Positions 52,823-60,486 of a DNA stretch of 64,000 bases are shown one piece after another. Where the stretch lies: positions 1 through 64,000 of the forward strand of contig JARLGZ010000017.1 of NCBI GenBank assembly GCA_031292515.1, read 5' to 3'. The notes below the pieces were generated by a model, which was given only the letters and a program-made list of their open reading frames with translations, made no database searches and was not told the DNA's origin. The stretch comes from Puia sp. Its GTDB lineage: Bacteria; Bacteroidota; Bacteroidia; Chitinophagales; Chitinophagaceae. Positions within the stretch are counted from its first letter, which is position 1, and every line of letters starts with the position of its first letter. Made by a program: the position numbers and the translations under genes.

Positions 52823-52840
52823 ATCGTAATATTGCAATAT
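52823..52840. promoter_or_regulatory. ArsR-type operator overlapping the arsR start codon
   Basis: ATCGTAATATTGCAATAT, an imperfect palindrome whose last two bases are the first two of the arsR ATG (52839). The same 18-mer with one change lies before arsC. Autorepression by ArsR at this site is inference from the shared sequence and position. Confidence 0.6.
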
Positions 52841-53168
52841 GGGAGCGACAAAAACGGATTTGTTCACACGGCAGCAGAATGACATCGCGAATATGGCCAA
52901 GGCGATCGCTCATCCCGCCCGCGTTGCCATCCTGCAATACCTGGTCAAGAAGAATGCGTGCGTCACGGGCGGCCTGGTGGAAGAACTGGGCCTCTCCCAG
53001 CCCACTACGTCGCAGCATCTCAAGGAGCTGAAGAATGCCGGGATCATCCAGGGCACCATAGAAGGTACCAGCGTGTCGTACTGCATCAACCCAAAAGTCT
53101 GGAAGCAATACAAAGACCTGTTCAACGGCTTCTTTAAAGAGGTGGCCGCGAACGGCAACTGCTGTTAA
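52839..53168 (+). CDS. arsR: ArsR-family metalloregulatory repressor
   Basis: 109 residues. Winged-helix DNA-binding domain: MAKAIAHPARVAILQYLVKKNACVTGGLVEELGLSQPTTSQHLKELKNAGIIQGTIEGTSVSYCI. The start MGATKTDLFTRQQNDIANMAK is the usual lead of Bacteroidota ArsR, which fixes the ATG at 52839. Candidate metal thiols: Cys in KKNACVTG, SYCIN and the C-terminal NGNCC. Expected to repress the ars genes until arsenite binds. Heads the operon arsR-arsC-arsM-(amidotransferase)-acr3, with the same operator before arsR and arsC. Confidence 0.9.
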   Translation: MGATKTDLFTRQQNDIANMAKAIAHPARVAILQYLVKKNACVTGGLVEELGLSQPTTSQHLKELKNAGIIQGTIEGTSVSYCINPKVWKQYKDLFNGFFKEVAANGNCC

Positions 53169-53185
53169 ATTTTTTTGAACAGATT

Positions 53186-53203
53186 TATCGTAATATAGCA
53201 ATA
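53186..53203. promoter_or_regulatory. Second ArsR-type operator, before arsC
   Basis: ATCGTAATATAGCAATAT, 17 of 18 identical to the site at 52823, 15 bp before the arsC ATG. It suggests a second ArsR-controlled promoter inside the operon. Confidence 0.55.
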
Positions 53204-53217
53204 TTAAAATAAATAAC

Positions 53218-53670
53218 ATGCCTAAAATCAAACACAAGGTCCTCTTCGTCTGCATTCACAACTCCGCCCGCAGCCAGATGGCCGAAGCCTTTCTGAAGAA
53301 ATACGGCGGGGATCTGTTTGAAGCCGAAAGCGCCGGCCTGGAACCCGGAAAAATGAATCCCAACGTCGTCACCGTCATGCAGGAGATCGGCATCGATCTC
53401 AGCAGCAAGTCCACGCAGGGAGTTTTCGACCTGTTCAGCCGGCACGAACGTTACGATGCCGTCGTTACGGTCTGCGACAAAGAAGCCGCGGAGCGTTGCC
53501 CCCTCTTCCCAGGCATGGTCAAACGCATCGCATGGTCTTTCAAAGACCCTTCTGCCTTTAAGGGTACCCAGGAAGAGGTCCTGCAGCATACCCGGGAAGT
53601 CCGGGATGCAATCGGCCAAAAGATACAAGACTTTGTCCGGGAAGCCGGACAACCTGGCTACTGGCTGTGA
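53218..53670 (+). CDS. arsC: Arsenate reductase, thioredoxin-coupled (low-molecular-weight phosphatase fold)
   Basis: 150 residues. Reduces arsenate to arsenite in the cytoplasm. P-loop [15 protein letters not shown] with catalytic Cys12; the two further redox Cys at 86 (VTVCDKEA) and 94 (ERCPLFPG) make the three-Cys relay of thioredoxin-linked ArsC. Other family marks: [26 protein letters not shown] and [27 protein letters not shown]. The last residues YWL and the stop TGA are encoded by the first unit of a 17-bp array. Confidence 0.92.
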   Translation: MPKIKHKVLFVCIHNSARSQMAEAFLKKYGGDLFEAESAGLEPGKMNPNVVTVMQEIGIDLSSKSTQGVFDLFSRHERYDAVVTVCDKEAAERCPLFPGMVKRIAWSFKDPSAFKGTQEEVLQHTREVRDAIGQKIQDFVREAGQPGYWL

Positions 53671-53759
53671 CCAGATAACGGCTGTGACCAGATACTGGCT
53701 GCGACTGGATACTGGCTGCGACTGGATACCGGCTGCGACTGGATACCGGCTGTGATATA
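53660..53759. repeat. 17-bp tandem array x 6 starting in the arsC stop codon
   Basis: Units ACTGGCTGTGACCAGAT, AACGGCTGTGACCAGAT, ACTGGCTGCGACTGGAT (twice), ACCGGCTGCGACTGGAT, then a partial copy. Unit 1 holds the last codons of arsC and its TGA (53668-53670). Confidence 0.9.
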
Positions 53760-53837
53760 ATAGAACGATCATTTACTAGTGATAAACCGATCACTGAATG
53801 CCAAACAATAATTACTCACTTCTAAATAATATACAGG

Positions 53838-54677
53838 ATGGAAACGACCGAACAGATCAAAGACATGGTTCGCCAAAAATACAGTGAGATCGCCCTGCAG
53901 GATAAAGAAGACAACCAGGCTTCCTGCTGCGGGTCCGGTTGCTGCTCTACCGAAGTCTACAGCATCATGAGCGACGACTACAGCTCCCTCGAAGGATACA
54001 ATCCCGACGCCGACCTGGGGCTGGGCTGCGGTCTCCCCACCCAATTCGCGCAAATCAAAAAAGGCGATGTCGTCATTGACCTGGGCTCCGGGGCCGGTAA
54101 CGATGCCTTTGTCGCCCGTGCGGAGACCGGAGAAACCGGGAAGGTCATCGGCATCGACTTTACCCCGGCTATGATCGAAAAGGCCCGGATCAATGCCGAA
54201 AAACTGGGTTACCACAACGTCGAATTTCGCCAGGGCGACATCGAAAGAATACCGGTTACCTCCGCCATAGCAGACGTGGTCGTAAGCAATTGCGTGCTGA
54301 ATCTCGTTCCCAACAAAGACGGCGTTATCAGGGAGATCTTCCGGGTTTTGAAACCGGGTGCACATTTCAGCATATCGGATATCGTGCTGGTGGGAGGGCT
54401 CCCAACGAAAATCCGGGAGGCTGCCGAAATGTACGCCGGATGCGTCGCCGGAGCCATTCAAAAAGACGCCTATCTGGAACTCATCACCCTCAACGGATTC
54501 CGCAAAGTCACCATCCAAAAAGAAAAGCCGATCCATCTGCCTGATGATATCCTGCTGCAGTATCTGTCCCCCGAAGAGCTGCGCGAGTTCAGGCAATCGC
54601 CCACAGGCATTCATAGCGTAACCGTATTTGCCCAAAAACCGGCAGAGGCGGGCTGCTGTGGTCCCGATTGCTGTTAA
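53838..54677 (+). CDS. arsM: Arsenite S-adenosylmethionine methyltransferase
   Basis: 279 residues. Methylates arsenite to volatile or organic forms. Class I methyltransferase core: GDVVIDLGSGAGNDAFVA (SAM loop), VIGIDFTPAMIEKA, RQGDIERIPV. The three conserved catalytic Cys are present at about 64 (GLGCGLPTQ), 154 (SNCVLNLV) and 205 (AGCVAGA). Extra Cys pairs lie near the N-terminus (SCCGSGCC) and at the very end (GCCGPDCC), common in prokaryotic ArsM. Third gene of the ars operon, 167 bp after arsC, the spacer being mostly tandem repeat. Confidence 0.92.
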   Translation: METTEQIKDMVRQKYSEIALQDKEDNQASCCGSGCCSTEVYSIMSDDYSSLEGYNPDADLGLGCGLPTQFAQIKKGDVVIDLGSGAGNDAFVARAETGETGKVIGIDFTPAMIEKARINAEKLGYHNVEFRQGDIERIPVTSAIADVVVSNCVLNLVPNKDGVIREIFRVLKPGAHFSISDIVLVGGLPTKIREAAEMYAGCVAGAIQKDAYLELITLNGFRKVTIQKEKPIHLPDDILLQYLSPEELREFRQSPTGIHSVTVFAQKPAEAGCCGPDCC

Positions 54678-54700
54678 AGCCAAGCCTTATCGATCCTTTA

Positions 54701-54780
54701 CGCCCTGTCGACGACCTACCAATCCTTTAACGCCCTGTCGACGACCTATCAATCCTTTAGCTGCTTATCAATCCTTTAAC
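54701..54780. repeat. 30-bp repeat x 2 plus partial copies between arsM and the next gene
   Basis: Two 30-bp units (54701-54730, 54731-54760), each CGCCCTGTCGACGACCTA followed by YCAATCCTTTAR, preceded by a CGATCCTTTA and followed by a shortened copy CTTATCAATCCTTTAAC that runs up to the next ATG (54782). Confidence 0.85.
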
Positions 54781-54781
54781 T

Positions 54782-55582
54782 ATGAGCAGACCGGAAACCC
54801 CGATAGCCATTTTGGGAGACAGGAACCCCGACTATTCGCCACACTATGCGATGCAGCATTATTTTTCCAACCGGGGGCTGGAGATTGAATGGATTCCCAC
54901 GCCGACCCTCGAGGCAGATGCCGCCCCTCATCTCAACGGTTTTCGGGGGATCATTGCCGGGTCGGGACCCTATCAAAGCAAGCAAGGTGTCATCAACGGG
55001 ATCCGGTATGCAAGGCTAAACAATATCCCCTTTATAGGCAGTTGCAGCGGATTCGGGTACGCCGTGTTGGAACTGGGGCAAAGTCTGACCGGCGCGGCTC
55101 ATGTCCTTCATCCCGGTGAAGGCCTGGAAATACCTTCCGGGGAAGACTACCTTCAAAGACTGAACCATTGCAGCGCCGCCGTCCGACCCATACGGTTCGA
55201 ACTGGTTCCGGGCACCTTGACCAGCCGGATCTACCGGATCTACGGTCCGGCGCAGGAGGAGCAGGTGGCAGAGGCGCTGGGGAGGCTAGTGGCAGAGGCC
55301 AAGGGGAGGCAGGCGACAGAGGCGCAGACAGTGCAGGAAGAATCTCATTGCGCCTATGGGATCAATCAGGCGATGATCCGGTACTTTGCCGGTCATGGCC
55401 TGATCGTAGCGGCCCTGGATCATGAGAAGGAACCGAAGATCATGGAGTATACCCCGAATGACTTCTTCATCATCATGCTATTCCTGCCCCAGTGGCTCCA
55501 CAGCCGGACCGATCCTCATCCTCTGCTGGAAGCGTTCCTTGAAAAGGCCGTGGGAAACAAGACCGCGATGGCATGGCAATAA
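54782..55582 (+). CDS. Stand-alone CTP-synthase-type amidotransferase domain with degenerate catalytic triad
   Basis: 266 residues resembling the C-terminal glutamine-amidotransferase domain of CTP synthase: TPIAILGDRNPDYSPHYAMQHYF, GFRGIIAGSGPYQSKQGVINGIRYARLNNIPFIGSCSGFGYAVLE (oxyanion strand and nucleophile Cys kept), EYTPNDFFIIMLFLPQWLHSRTDPHPLLEAFLEKAV. In CTP synthase that last block reads FHPEFKSR; here it is FLPQWLHSR, so the catalytic His and Glu are replaced by Leu and Gln. Probably not a working glutaminase. It may belong to the family databases call CTP synthase C-terminal region-related (seleno)protein (name from memory). A 24-bp in-frame repeat fills about residues 161-184. It lies between arsM and acr3, so an arsenic-linked role is possible. 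Confidence 0.75.
   Translation: MSRPETPIAILGDRNPDYSPHYAMQHYFSNRGLEIEWIPTPTLEADAAPHLNGFRGIIAGSGPYQSKQGVINGIRYARLNNIPFIGSCSGFGYAVLELGQSLTGAAHVLHPGEGLEIPSGEDYLQRLNHCSAAVRPIRFELVPGTLTSRIYRIYGPAQEEQVAEALGRLVAEAKGRQATEAQTVQEESHCAYGINQAMIRYFAGHGLIVAALDHEKEPKIMEYTPNDFFIIMLFLPQWLHSRTDPHPLLEAFLEKAVGNKTAMAWQ
55262..55333 (+). repeat. In-frame 24-bp tandem repeat x 3
   Basis: Units at 55262, 55286 and 55310, built around GTGGCAGAGGC...GGGGAGG, encoding octapeptides such as QVAEALGR / LVAEAKGR / QATEAQTV inside the amidotransferase-like protein. Confidence 0.8.
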
Positions 55583-55625
55583 GTTTTTAAAGAATAAATC
55601 ATGATAACAAATCCCTGACAAGAGC

Positions 55626-56675
55626 ATGCAAAAGAAGAAATTGAGTTTCACCGACCGGTATCTCACCCTGTGGATCTTCGGGGCCATGGCCATCGGTGTC
55701 GCCCTGGACTATTTCATACCCGGCACGGCCGGTTTCGTCGACTCCTTCCAATCGGGAACCACCAATGTCCCGATCGCAACCGGCCTCATTTTGATGATGT
55801 ATCCGCCCCTGGCAAAGGTGAAGTACGAACAGTCGGGCAAGGTCTTTCAAAACACCAGGATCCTCACTTTGTCCCTGGTCATGAACTGGATTATCGGCCC
55901 CATCCTTATGTTCATCCTGTCCATTATCTTCCTGCGCGACAAACCGGAATATATGGCCGGCCTTATCATGATCGGCATCGCCCGCTGTATCGCCATGGTG
56001 ATCGTCTGGAATGAACTTGCGGAAGGCAATCGCGAATACGCCGCAGGCCTCGTCGCCCTCAACAGCATCTTCCAGGTTCTCTTCTACAGCTTTTTTGCGT
56101 GGCTTTTTATTACCGTGCTCCCACCCTGCTTCGGCCTCAAAAGCCTCGCCGTCAGGATCAGCATGGGGCAGATTGCCCGGAGCGTCGGGATCTATCTGGG
56201 TATCCCCTTTGGCGCAGGTTTCCTGACCCGGTATCTCCTTTTAAAAGCCAGGGGCCGCGAATGGTATGAAACGAAATTCATTCCCCGTATCAGTCCCCTC
56301 ACCCTGATCGCGCTTCTCTTTACCATCGTCGTCATGTTCAGCCTGAAGGGGCGGCTCATCGTAGCCATCCCCCTTGATGTCGTGCGGATTGCCATCCCGC
56401 TTGTGATCTATTTCGCCTTGATGTTCCTGATCACCTTCTTCTTTGGGAAGTCCCTGGGCGCCGACTACTCGCAAAACGCCGCCCTGAGCTTCACGGCGGC
56501 CGGCAACAATTTCGAGCTGGCCATCGCCGTCGCCATCGGCGTCTTCGGGATCGATTCCGGGGAAGCCTTCGCCGGGGTCATCGGTCCGTTGGTAGAAGTG
56601 CCGTCGTTGATCGGCCTGGTCAATGTCGCCTTCTGGCTCAGACGCAAATACTACTCATCCACTCAACCCGTATAG
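55626..56675 (+). CDS. acr3: Arsenite efflux permease of the ACR3 family
   Basis: 349 residues, about ten TM helices. Extrudes arsenite. Family marks: [25 protein letters not shown] at the start, [62 protein letters not shown] with the conserved Cys of TM4, and [52 protein letters not shown]. Last gene of the ars operon. A two-copy 16-bp repeat (GTATAGTCATACAAAC/GTACAGTTATACAAAA) covers its stop codon. Confidence 0.93.
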   Translation: MQKKKLSFTDRYLTLWIFGAMAIGVALDYFIPGTAGFVDSFQSGTTNVPIATGLILMMYPPLAKVKYEQSGKVFQNTRILTLSLVMNWIIGPILMFILSIIFLRDKPEYMAGLIMIGIARCIAMVIVWNELAEGNREYAAGLVALNSIFQVLFYSFFAWLFITVLPPCFGLKSLAVRISMGQIARSVGIYLGIPFGAGFLTRYLLLKARGREWYETKFIPRISPLTLIALLFTIVVMFSLKGRLIVAIPLDVVRIAIPLVIYFALMFLITFFFGKSLGADYSQNAALSFTAAGNNFELAIAVAIGVFGIDSGEAFAGVIGPLVEVPSLIGLVNVAFWLRRKYYSSTQPV

Positions 56676-56876
56676 TCATACAAACGTACAGTTATACAAA
56701 AAGGAGAATCGCCCTGTTCAGCGATGGACAAGCCAGCCTTCCTGTCCCCGAAGCCTTCTTTGCCGTCATCGACCCCAAAAGCCCGATGCCTGCCCTGCGG
56801 AACCGCCGATAAGGTACGATCGGTTGTTTTTGACGATACTATGTTTTCTCCTGCCAGGGGATCTCGGGCATACTAC

Positions 56877-56896
56877 CCTGAAACCGATGTTTCAGG
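56877..56896. promoter_or_regulatory. Small inverted repeat before the two-component operon
   Basis: CCTGAAAC, loop CGAT, GTTTCAGG: an 8-bp stem 82 bp before the response-regulator start. It may be a binding site or a small terminator for acr3. Nothing else is seen in the 302-bp gap 56676-56977. Confidence 0.35.
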
Positions 56897-56977
56897 AATT
56901 CCAATCCGTAAAAAACGATGTGTATCGAAGTCTTCTTAACTTACCGAAAATATCACTTTCTGTCATAAACATCATTT

Positions 56978-57652
56978 GTGAAACTCCTGATCATAGAAGA
57001 CGAACAGAGCCTGCTAAAAAGTATTGTCCAATATTTCAACCAGGAAAAGTTCCTGTGTGAAACAGCCGTCTCCTATGAGGACGGCATCCGGAAGATAGAA
57101 GATTTTCAATATGACTGTATCATCCTCGACATCAATCTACCCGGCGGCAGCGGATTGCAATTGCTAAAATACCTGAGACAAAATAAGAACAAAGACGGGG
57201 TCATCATCATCTCCGCCCGTGATTCACTCGATGACCGGATTACGGGGCTGGATATCGGGGCCGACGACTACCTGACCAAGCCCTTTCACCTGTCCGAACT
57301 CAACGCGCGCGTAAGGGCCCTTATCCGCAGAAAAAAAGCCGAAGGGGCCAGTATATTGGAGACAGGCGTTCTGAAAGTCGATTTATCGTCCAGAACCGTC
57401 GTTTCAGCCGGCCAAAACATGCCCCTGAGCAAGATCGAATATGATCTGCTGCTGTTCCTGATGACGAATAAAAACCGCGTCGTCAGCCGGCAGGCCATCG
57501 CCGAACATATCTACGACGGCCCCTCCGAACAGGTGCCCTCTTCCGATTTCGTCTACTCCCATATAAAGAACCTGAAAAGGAAACTGAAAGAACGGGGATG
57601 CCATGAAATGATTCAAACCATTTACGGATTAGGTTATAAGCTGACCCCATGA
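56978..57652 (+). CDS. OmpR-type response regulator
   Basis: 224 residues from a GTG start. Receiver domain about 1-115 with the acidic pair IIEDEQ, phosphoacceptor Asp51 in CIILDINLPGG, and the Lys in ADDYLTKPFHLSEL. Winged-helix output domain about 130-224 (LSKIEYDLLLFLMTNKNRVVSRQAIAEHIYDG, YSHIKNLKRKLKERG, IQTIYGLGYKL). Its stop overlaps the start of the kinase gene by 4 bp. Heads an operon that continues into a TolC-RND efflux set, so it probably controls that pump. Confidence 0.93.
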   Translation: MKLLIIEDEQSLLKSIVQYFNQEKFLCETAVSYEDGIRKIEDFQYDCIILDINLPGGSGLQLLKYLRQNKNKDGVIIISARDSLDDRITGLDIGADDYLTKPFHLSELNARVRALIRRKKAEGASILETGVLKVDLSSRTVVSAGQNMPLSKIEYDLLLFLMTNKNRVVSRQAIAEHIYDGPSEQVPSSDFVYSHIKNLKRKLKERGCHEMIQTIYGLGYKLTP

Positions 57653-58923
57653 GCAAAACCCTTCAACAAAAGAATACCCGTTATTTACTGATCTGGCTGC
57701 CCCTCGTGTTGTTGACCGGTACCGTATTATTTTATCTGCTGATGAGCGCCCATGCGGGTCATATGGCCGAAGAACAATTGGAACTTAAACAGGAAAATAT
57801 CCGGAATGCCTTCCTGGCCAACCCGGATACACTACCCCGCTCTATTGCCGGCGAATACGATCTGCTGGCGGGAGGCTCCGTCCCGGCCGGTTTGCTGCAT
57901 AAACAAAGGGACACGACTGTCTACTACCCCTCCAATAAAAGATGGGTGGCCTTCCGGATATTGACCGAACCCTATACGATAAGGGGGCGGAACTATCAAC
58001 TCACGACCTATATCTCTTCCAAAGAAATCACCCATCTGATTATAAAGGTCTTCATCGCAGAGGTCTTCGTATTTATTTTACTATTGGTCGCCATCGTCAT
58101 TATCAATCGCAAAAGCTCCGGTCTACTTTGGAGGCCGTTCAATGACACCCTGAAAAAGGTAACCGATTACGATATCGTCGACAACGAATCCCTGGCGCTC
58201 AGCACGGAAACCGGCATCCGCGAGTTCGATCAACTGAACCAGGTCGTCGCCACACTCATCGGCAATGTCAACCAGGCCTACCGCAATCAAAAGCAATTTG
58301 TCGAGAACGCCTCCCACGAACTGCAAACACCCCTGGCCATCATCCGGTCGAAACTCGATCTGTTGATCAATACTCCCCAGCTCACCGAGGAAACGGCCGG
58401 CCTGCTTGCAGATATCACAGAAGCCAATGACCGCTTGAGCCAAATGAATAAAAACCTGCTCCTGCTCACCAAAATCGACAACCACCAGTTTCCCGGCCAG
58501 ACAAGCATCGATCTGTCCGGCGCCGTCGAAAAACTGCTCGCCAACTATCAGCACTTTTATGACGGAGAGTTGCCTCTTGTCTGGAAGTCCATTCAAACGG
58601 GTATCTCCGTGACCGCCAACGCGTCTCTCCTGGAAGTCCTCTTAAACAACCTCATCAACAATGCCTTTGTACACAATATCCCGCATGGGTATGTGACCGT
58701 CAGCCTGTCTCCTCACGCGCTGATCATTGAAAATACAGGGCACCCCATCGCAGGCGGGACAGACCAGCTATTCGAACGCTTCAAAAAAGGGAGAGAGCAA
58801 TCAAAAACAACCGGTTTGGGTCTCTCCCTGGTACAACGAATCTGCAGCATCTATCATTACCGGCTCGTCTACACTCATATGCAAAATATCCACCGGGTCA
58901 CCTGGGTTTTTAGTCAGCCTTAG
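57649..58923 (+). CDS. Sensor histidine kinase
   Basis: 424 residues. Two TM helices (about 12-32 and 126-151) around a ~90-residue periplasmic sensor; linker; HisKA with phosphorylated His223 in NASHELQTPLAIIRSKLDLL; HATPase_c with N-box NNLINNAFVHN and TTGLGLSLVQRI, ending near the stop. The N-box Asn is present. 4-bp overlap with the response regulator. The ligand is not readable; the linked efflux genes suggest a metal or antimicrobial signal. Confidence 0.92.
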   Translation: MSKTLQQKNTRYLLIWLPLVLLTGTVLFYLLMSAHAGHMAEEQLELKQENIRNAFLANPDTLPRSIAGEYDLLAGGSVPAGLLHKQRDTTVYYPSNKRWVAFRILTEPYTIRGRNYQLTTYISSKEITHLIIKVFIAEVFVFILLLVAIVIINRKSSGLLWRPFNDTLKKVTDYDIVDNESLALSTETGIREFDQLNQVVATLIGNVNQAYRNQKQFVENASHELQTPLAIIRSKLDLLINTPQLTEETAGLLADITEANDRLSQMNKNLLLLTKIDNHQFPGQTSIDLSGAVEKLLANYQHFYDGELPLVWKSIQTGISVTANASLLEVLLNNLINNAFVHNIPHGYVTVSLSPHALIIENTGHPIAGGTDQLFERFKKGREQSKTTGLGLSLVQRICSIYHYRLVYTHMQNIHRVTWVFSQP

Positions 58924-58952
58924 GCTTCCCAAATTCATCCAAAATTGAAATT

Positions 58953-58960
58953 TAGCTTTG
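58953..58960 (+). promoter_or_regulatory. Possible -7 element before the TolC gene
   Basis: TAGCTTTG matches TAnnTTTG and lies 53 bp before the ATG at 59014. No good -33 element is seen. It would allow the pump genes to be made separately from the kinase. Confidence 0.35.
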
Positions 58961-59013
58961 TTGGCTCTGCGTTTGTTTGCCCCGTTTTGCAATGCGAAAG
59001 CCAATATTTGTCT

Positions 59014-60405
59014 ATGCATATCCCAAAATATCATGTCTTTGTATTGTCCGGCGTCTTCCTCGCCCTCGCGATAGGGTCAAAACCCGCAGCGGCCCAAAAA
59101 CAGCGCCTGTCCATCCGGGACGTGCTCGCCCTCGTACCCTCCGGACAGCCCCAGTTGCGGGCCTACCAGGAGCAAGCCGCCGCGGCAGGCTATCATGTCG
59201 GCCTGGCCAAAAACACGCTCGTCCCGGATCTGACGGCGGGCTACCAGGCCGGGTATGCCACCGACAACAATATCACCGGTATGAGTTATCCCGGTCTGCT
59301 GATGCCCCTTTCCGGCCCGGTCTTCGCCGGCAGCTCGGGCAACCTGATCCCCGGCACCGCGCTGGCAGCCTTTCTGCAATGGACACCCCTGACCTTTGGC
59401 CAGCGGGCCGCAGCCGTCGAGAAGGCTGGCGCCCAGGTTAAACTTGCCGGCAGCCATTATGACAATGCCCTTTTCCAGCAACGCTATGCCGGCATTCTCA
59501 CTTATCTCGATATCCTCTATCTGCAAAAACTCCTTAGCAGTCAGCAGGCCAATATCGACCGCACGCGGATCGGTCTGGAGCAATCGCTGGTCCTCACCAA
59601 AGAAGGCTTGCGGCCCGGTCTGGATAGCGTGCAATTCCAGTCGTTATATGCGCAGGCCGTCATGGAACGCCTCGGTACTCAACGCCTCTATCAATCCCAG
59701 GTGTTGGAGCTCTGCCGGCTAACCGGTCTGCCCGGAAATCCCGAGGACCTGGTATTCTCCGATACCTTATTGACTACGCGGCTACCGCTTTTGCCGGACA
59801 CCACCGGCACCTATACACAAAACCCAGCCTATCAGTACCAACAGGCGCAGGTCGTCCTGAGCACCGCTAACCTTAAACAGGCGGAACGGGCCTGGAGACC
59901 CCGGCTGGACGTATGGGCCAACGCCTATTCCAGGGGGTCCGGTATCGAAGCCGACGGCGCCGTCAATAAATCCGATGGCTGGTCCCTGTCACGCAATAAT
60001 TATGGGGCCGGAGTCCAGCTCAGCTTCCCCATTTTGGCCTTTGCCAGGGTGAATCTTCAGAAGAAACAATACCGTACCCTGCTCCGGGCAGACCAGGATC
60101 AACTCTCGCAGGTATCCGTCAACCTGCAGCGACAGGTGGCGACCGCAGAATCCAATTACCGGCAGAACCTGTTGATCGCCGCCCAGGCTCCGGTGCAATC
60201 CAAAGCCGCCGGCCTGTCCTATGAGGGACTGCGACTTAGCTATCAGAGCGGACTCGTCGATTTTACCCGGCTCACGCAGGGACAGTATCAACTGCTGAAT
60301 GCCGAAGTCATGGAAGCCGGCGCCTATCTGCAGGTATGGCGATCCCTGCTCGATATCAGCGTATCAAAAGGGAGCCTGGATCTATTCGTCGACCAATTGA
60401 AATAA
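59014..60405 (+). CDS. TolC-family outer-membrane channel of an efflux system
   Basis: 463 residues. ATG 59014 gives the signal peptide HIPKYHVFVLSGVFLALAIGSKPAAAQ; the in-frame start at 58945 would put 23 residues before it. Two OEP repeats: RDVLALVPSGQPQLRAYQEQAAAAGYHVGLAKNTLVPDLTAGYQ and the second half PAYQYQQAQVVLSTANLKQAERAWRPRLDVWANAYSRG, with LSFPILAFARVNLQKKQYR. Typical for heavy-metal or multidrug tripartite pumps. The stop codon TAA lies in the first unit of a repeat array; the RND gene follows after 81 bp. Confidence 0.9.
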   Translation: MHIPKYHVFVLSGVFLALAIGSKPAAAQKQRLSIRDVLALVPSGQPQLRAYQEQAAAAGYHVGLAKNTLVPDLTAGYQAGYATDNNITGMSYPGLLMPLSGPVFAGSSGNLIPGTALAAFLQWTPLTFGQRAAAVEKAGAQVKLAGSHYDNALFQQRYAGILTYLDILYLQKLLSSQQANIDRTRIGLEQSLVLTKEGLRPGLDSVQFQSLYAQAVMERLGTQRLYQSQVLELCRLTGLPGNPEDLVFSDTLLTTRLPLLPDTTGTYTQNPAYQYQQAQVVLSTANLKQAERAWRPRLDVWANAYSRGSGIEADGAVNKSDGWSLSRNNYGAGVQLSFPILAFARVNLQKKQYRTLLRADQDQLSQVSVNLQRQVATAESNYRQNLLIAAQAPVQSKAAGLSYEGLRLSYQSGLVDFTRLTQGQYQLLNAEVMEAGAYLQVWRSLLDISVSKGSLDLFVDQLK

Positions 60406-60478
60406 CCGGATTACAAGAAACAACCGGATTGGAACAAGAATCACCGGATTATAAAAAAATAACCGAACTAATTATCGC
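60404..60478. repeat. 18-21-bp tandem array x 4 overlapping the TolC stop codon
   Basis: AACCGGATTACAAGAAAC, AACCGGATTGGAACAAGAATC (one base short of the limit for a full match), ACCGGATTATAAAAAAAT and AACCGAACTAATTATCGC. The TAA stop (60403-60405) overlaps unit 1 and the last unit ends 8 bp before the RND ATG. Confidence 0.75.
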
Positions 60479-60486
60479 CCACTATC

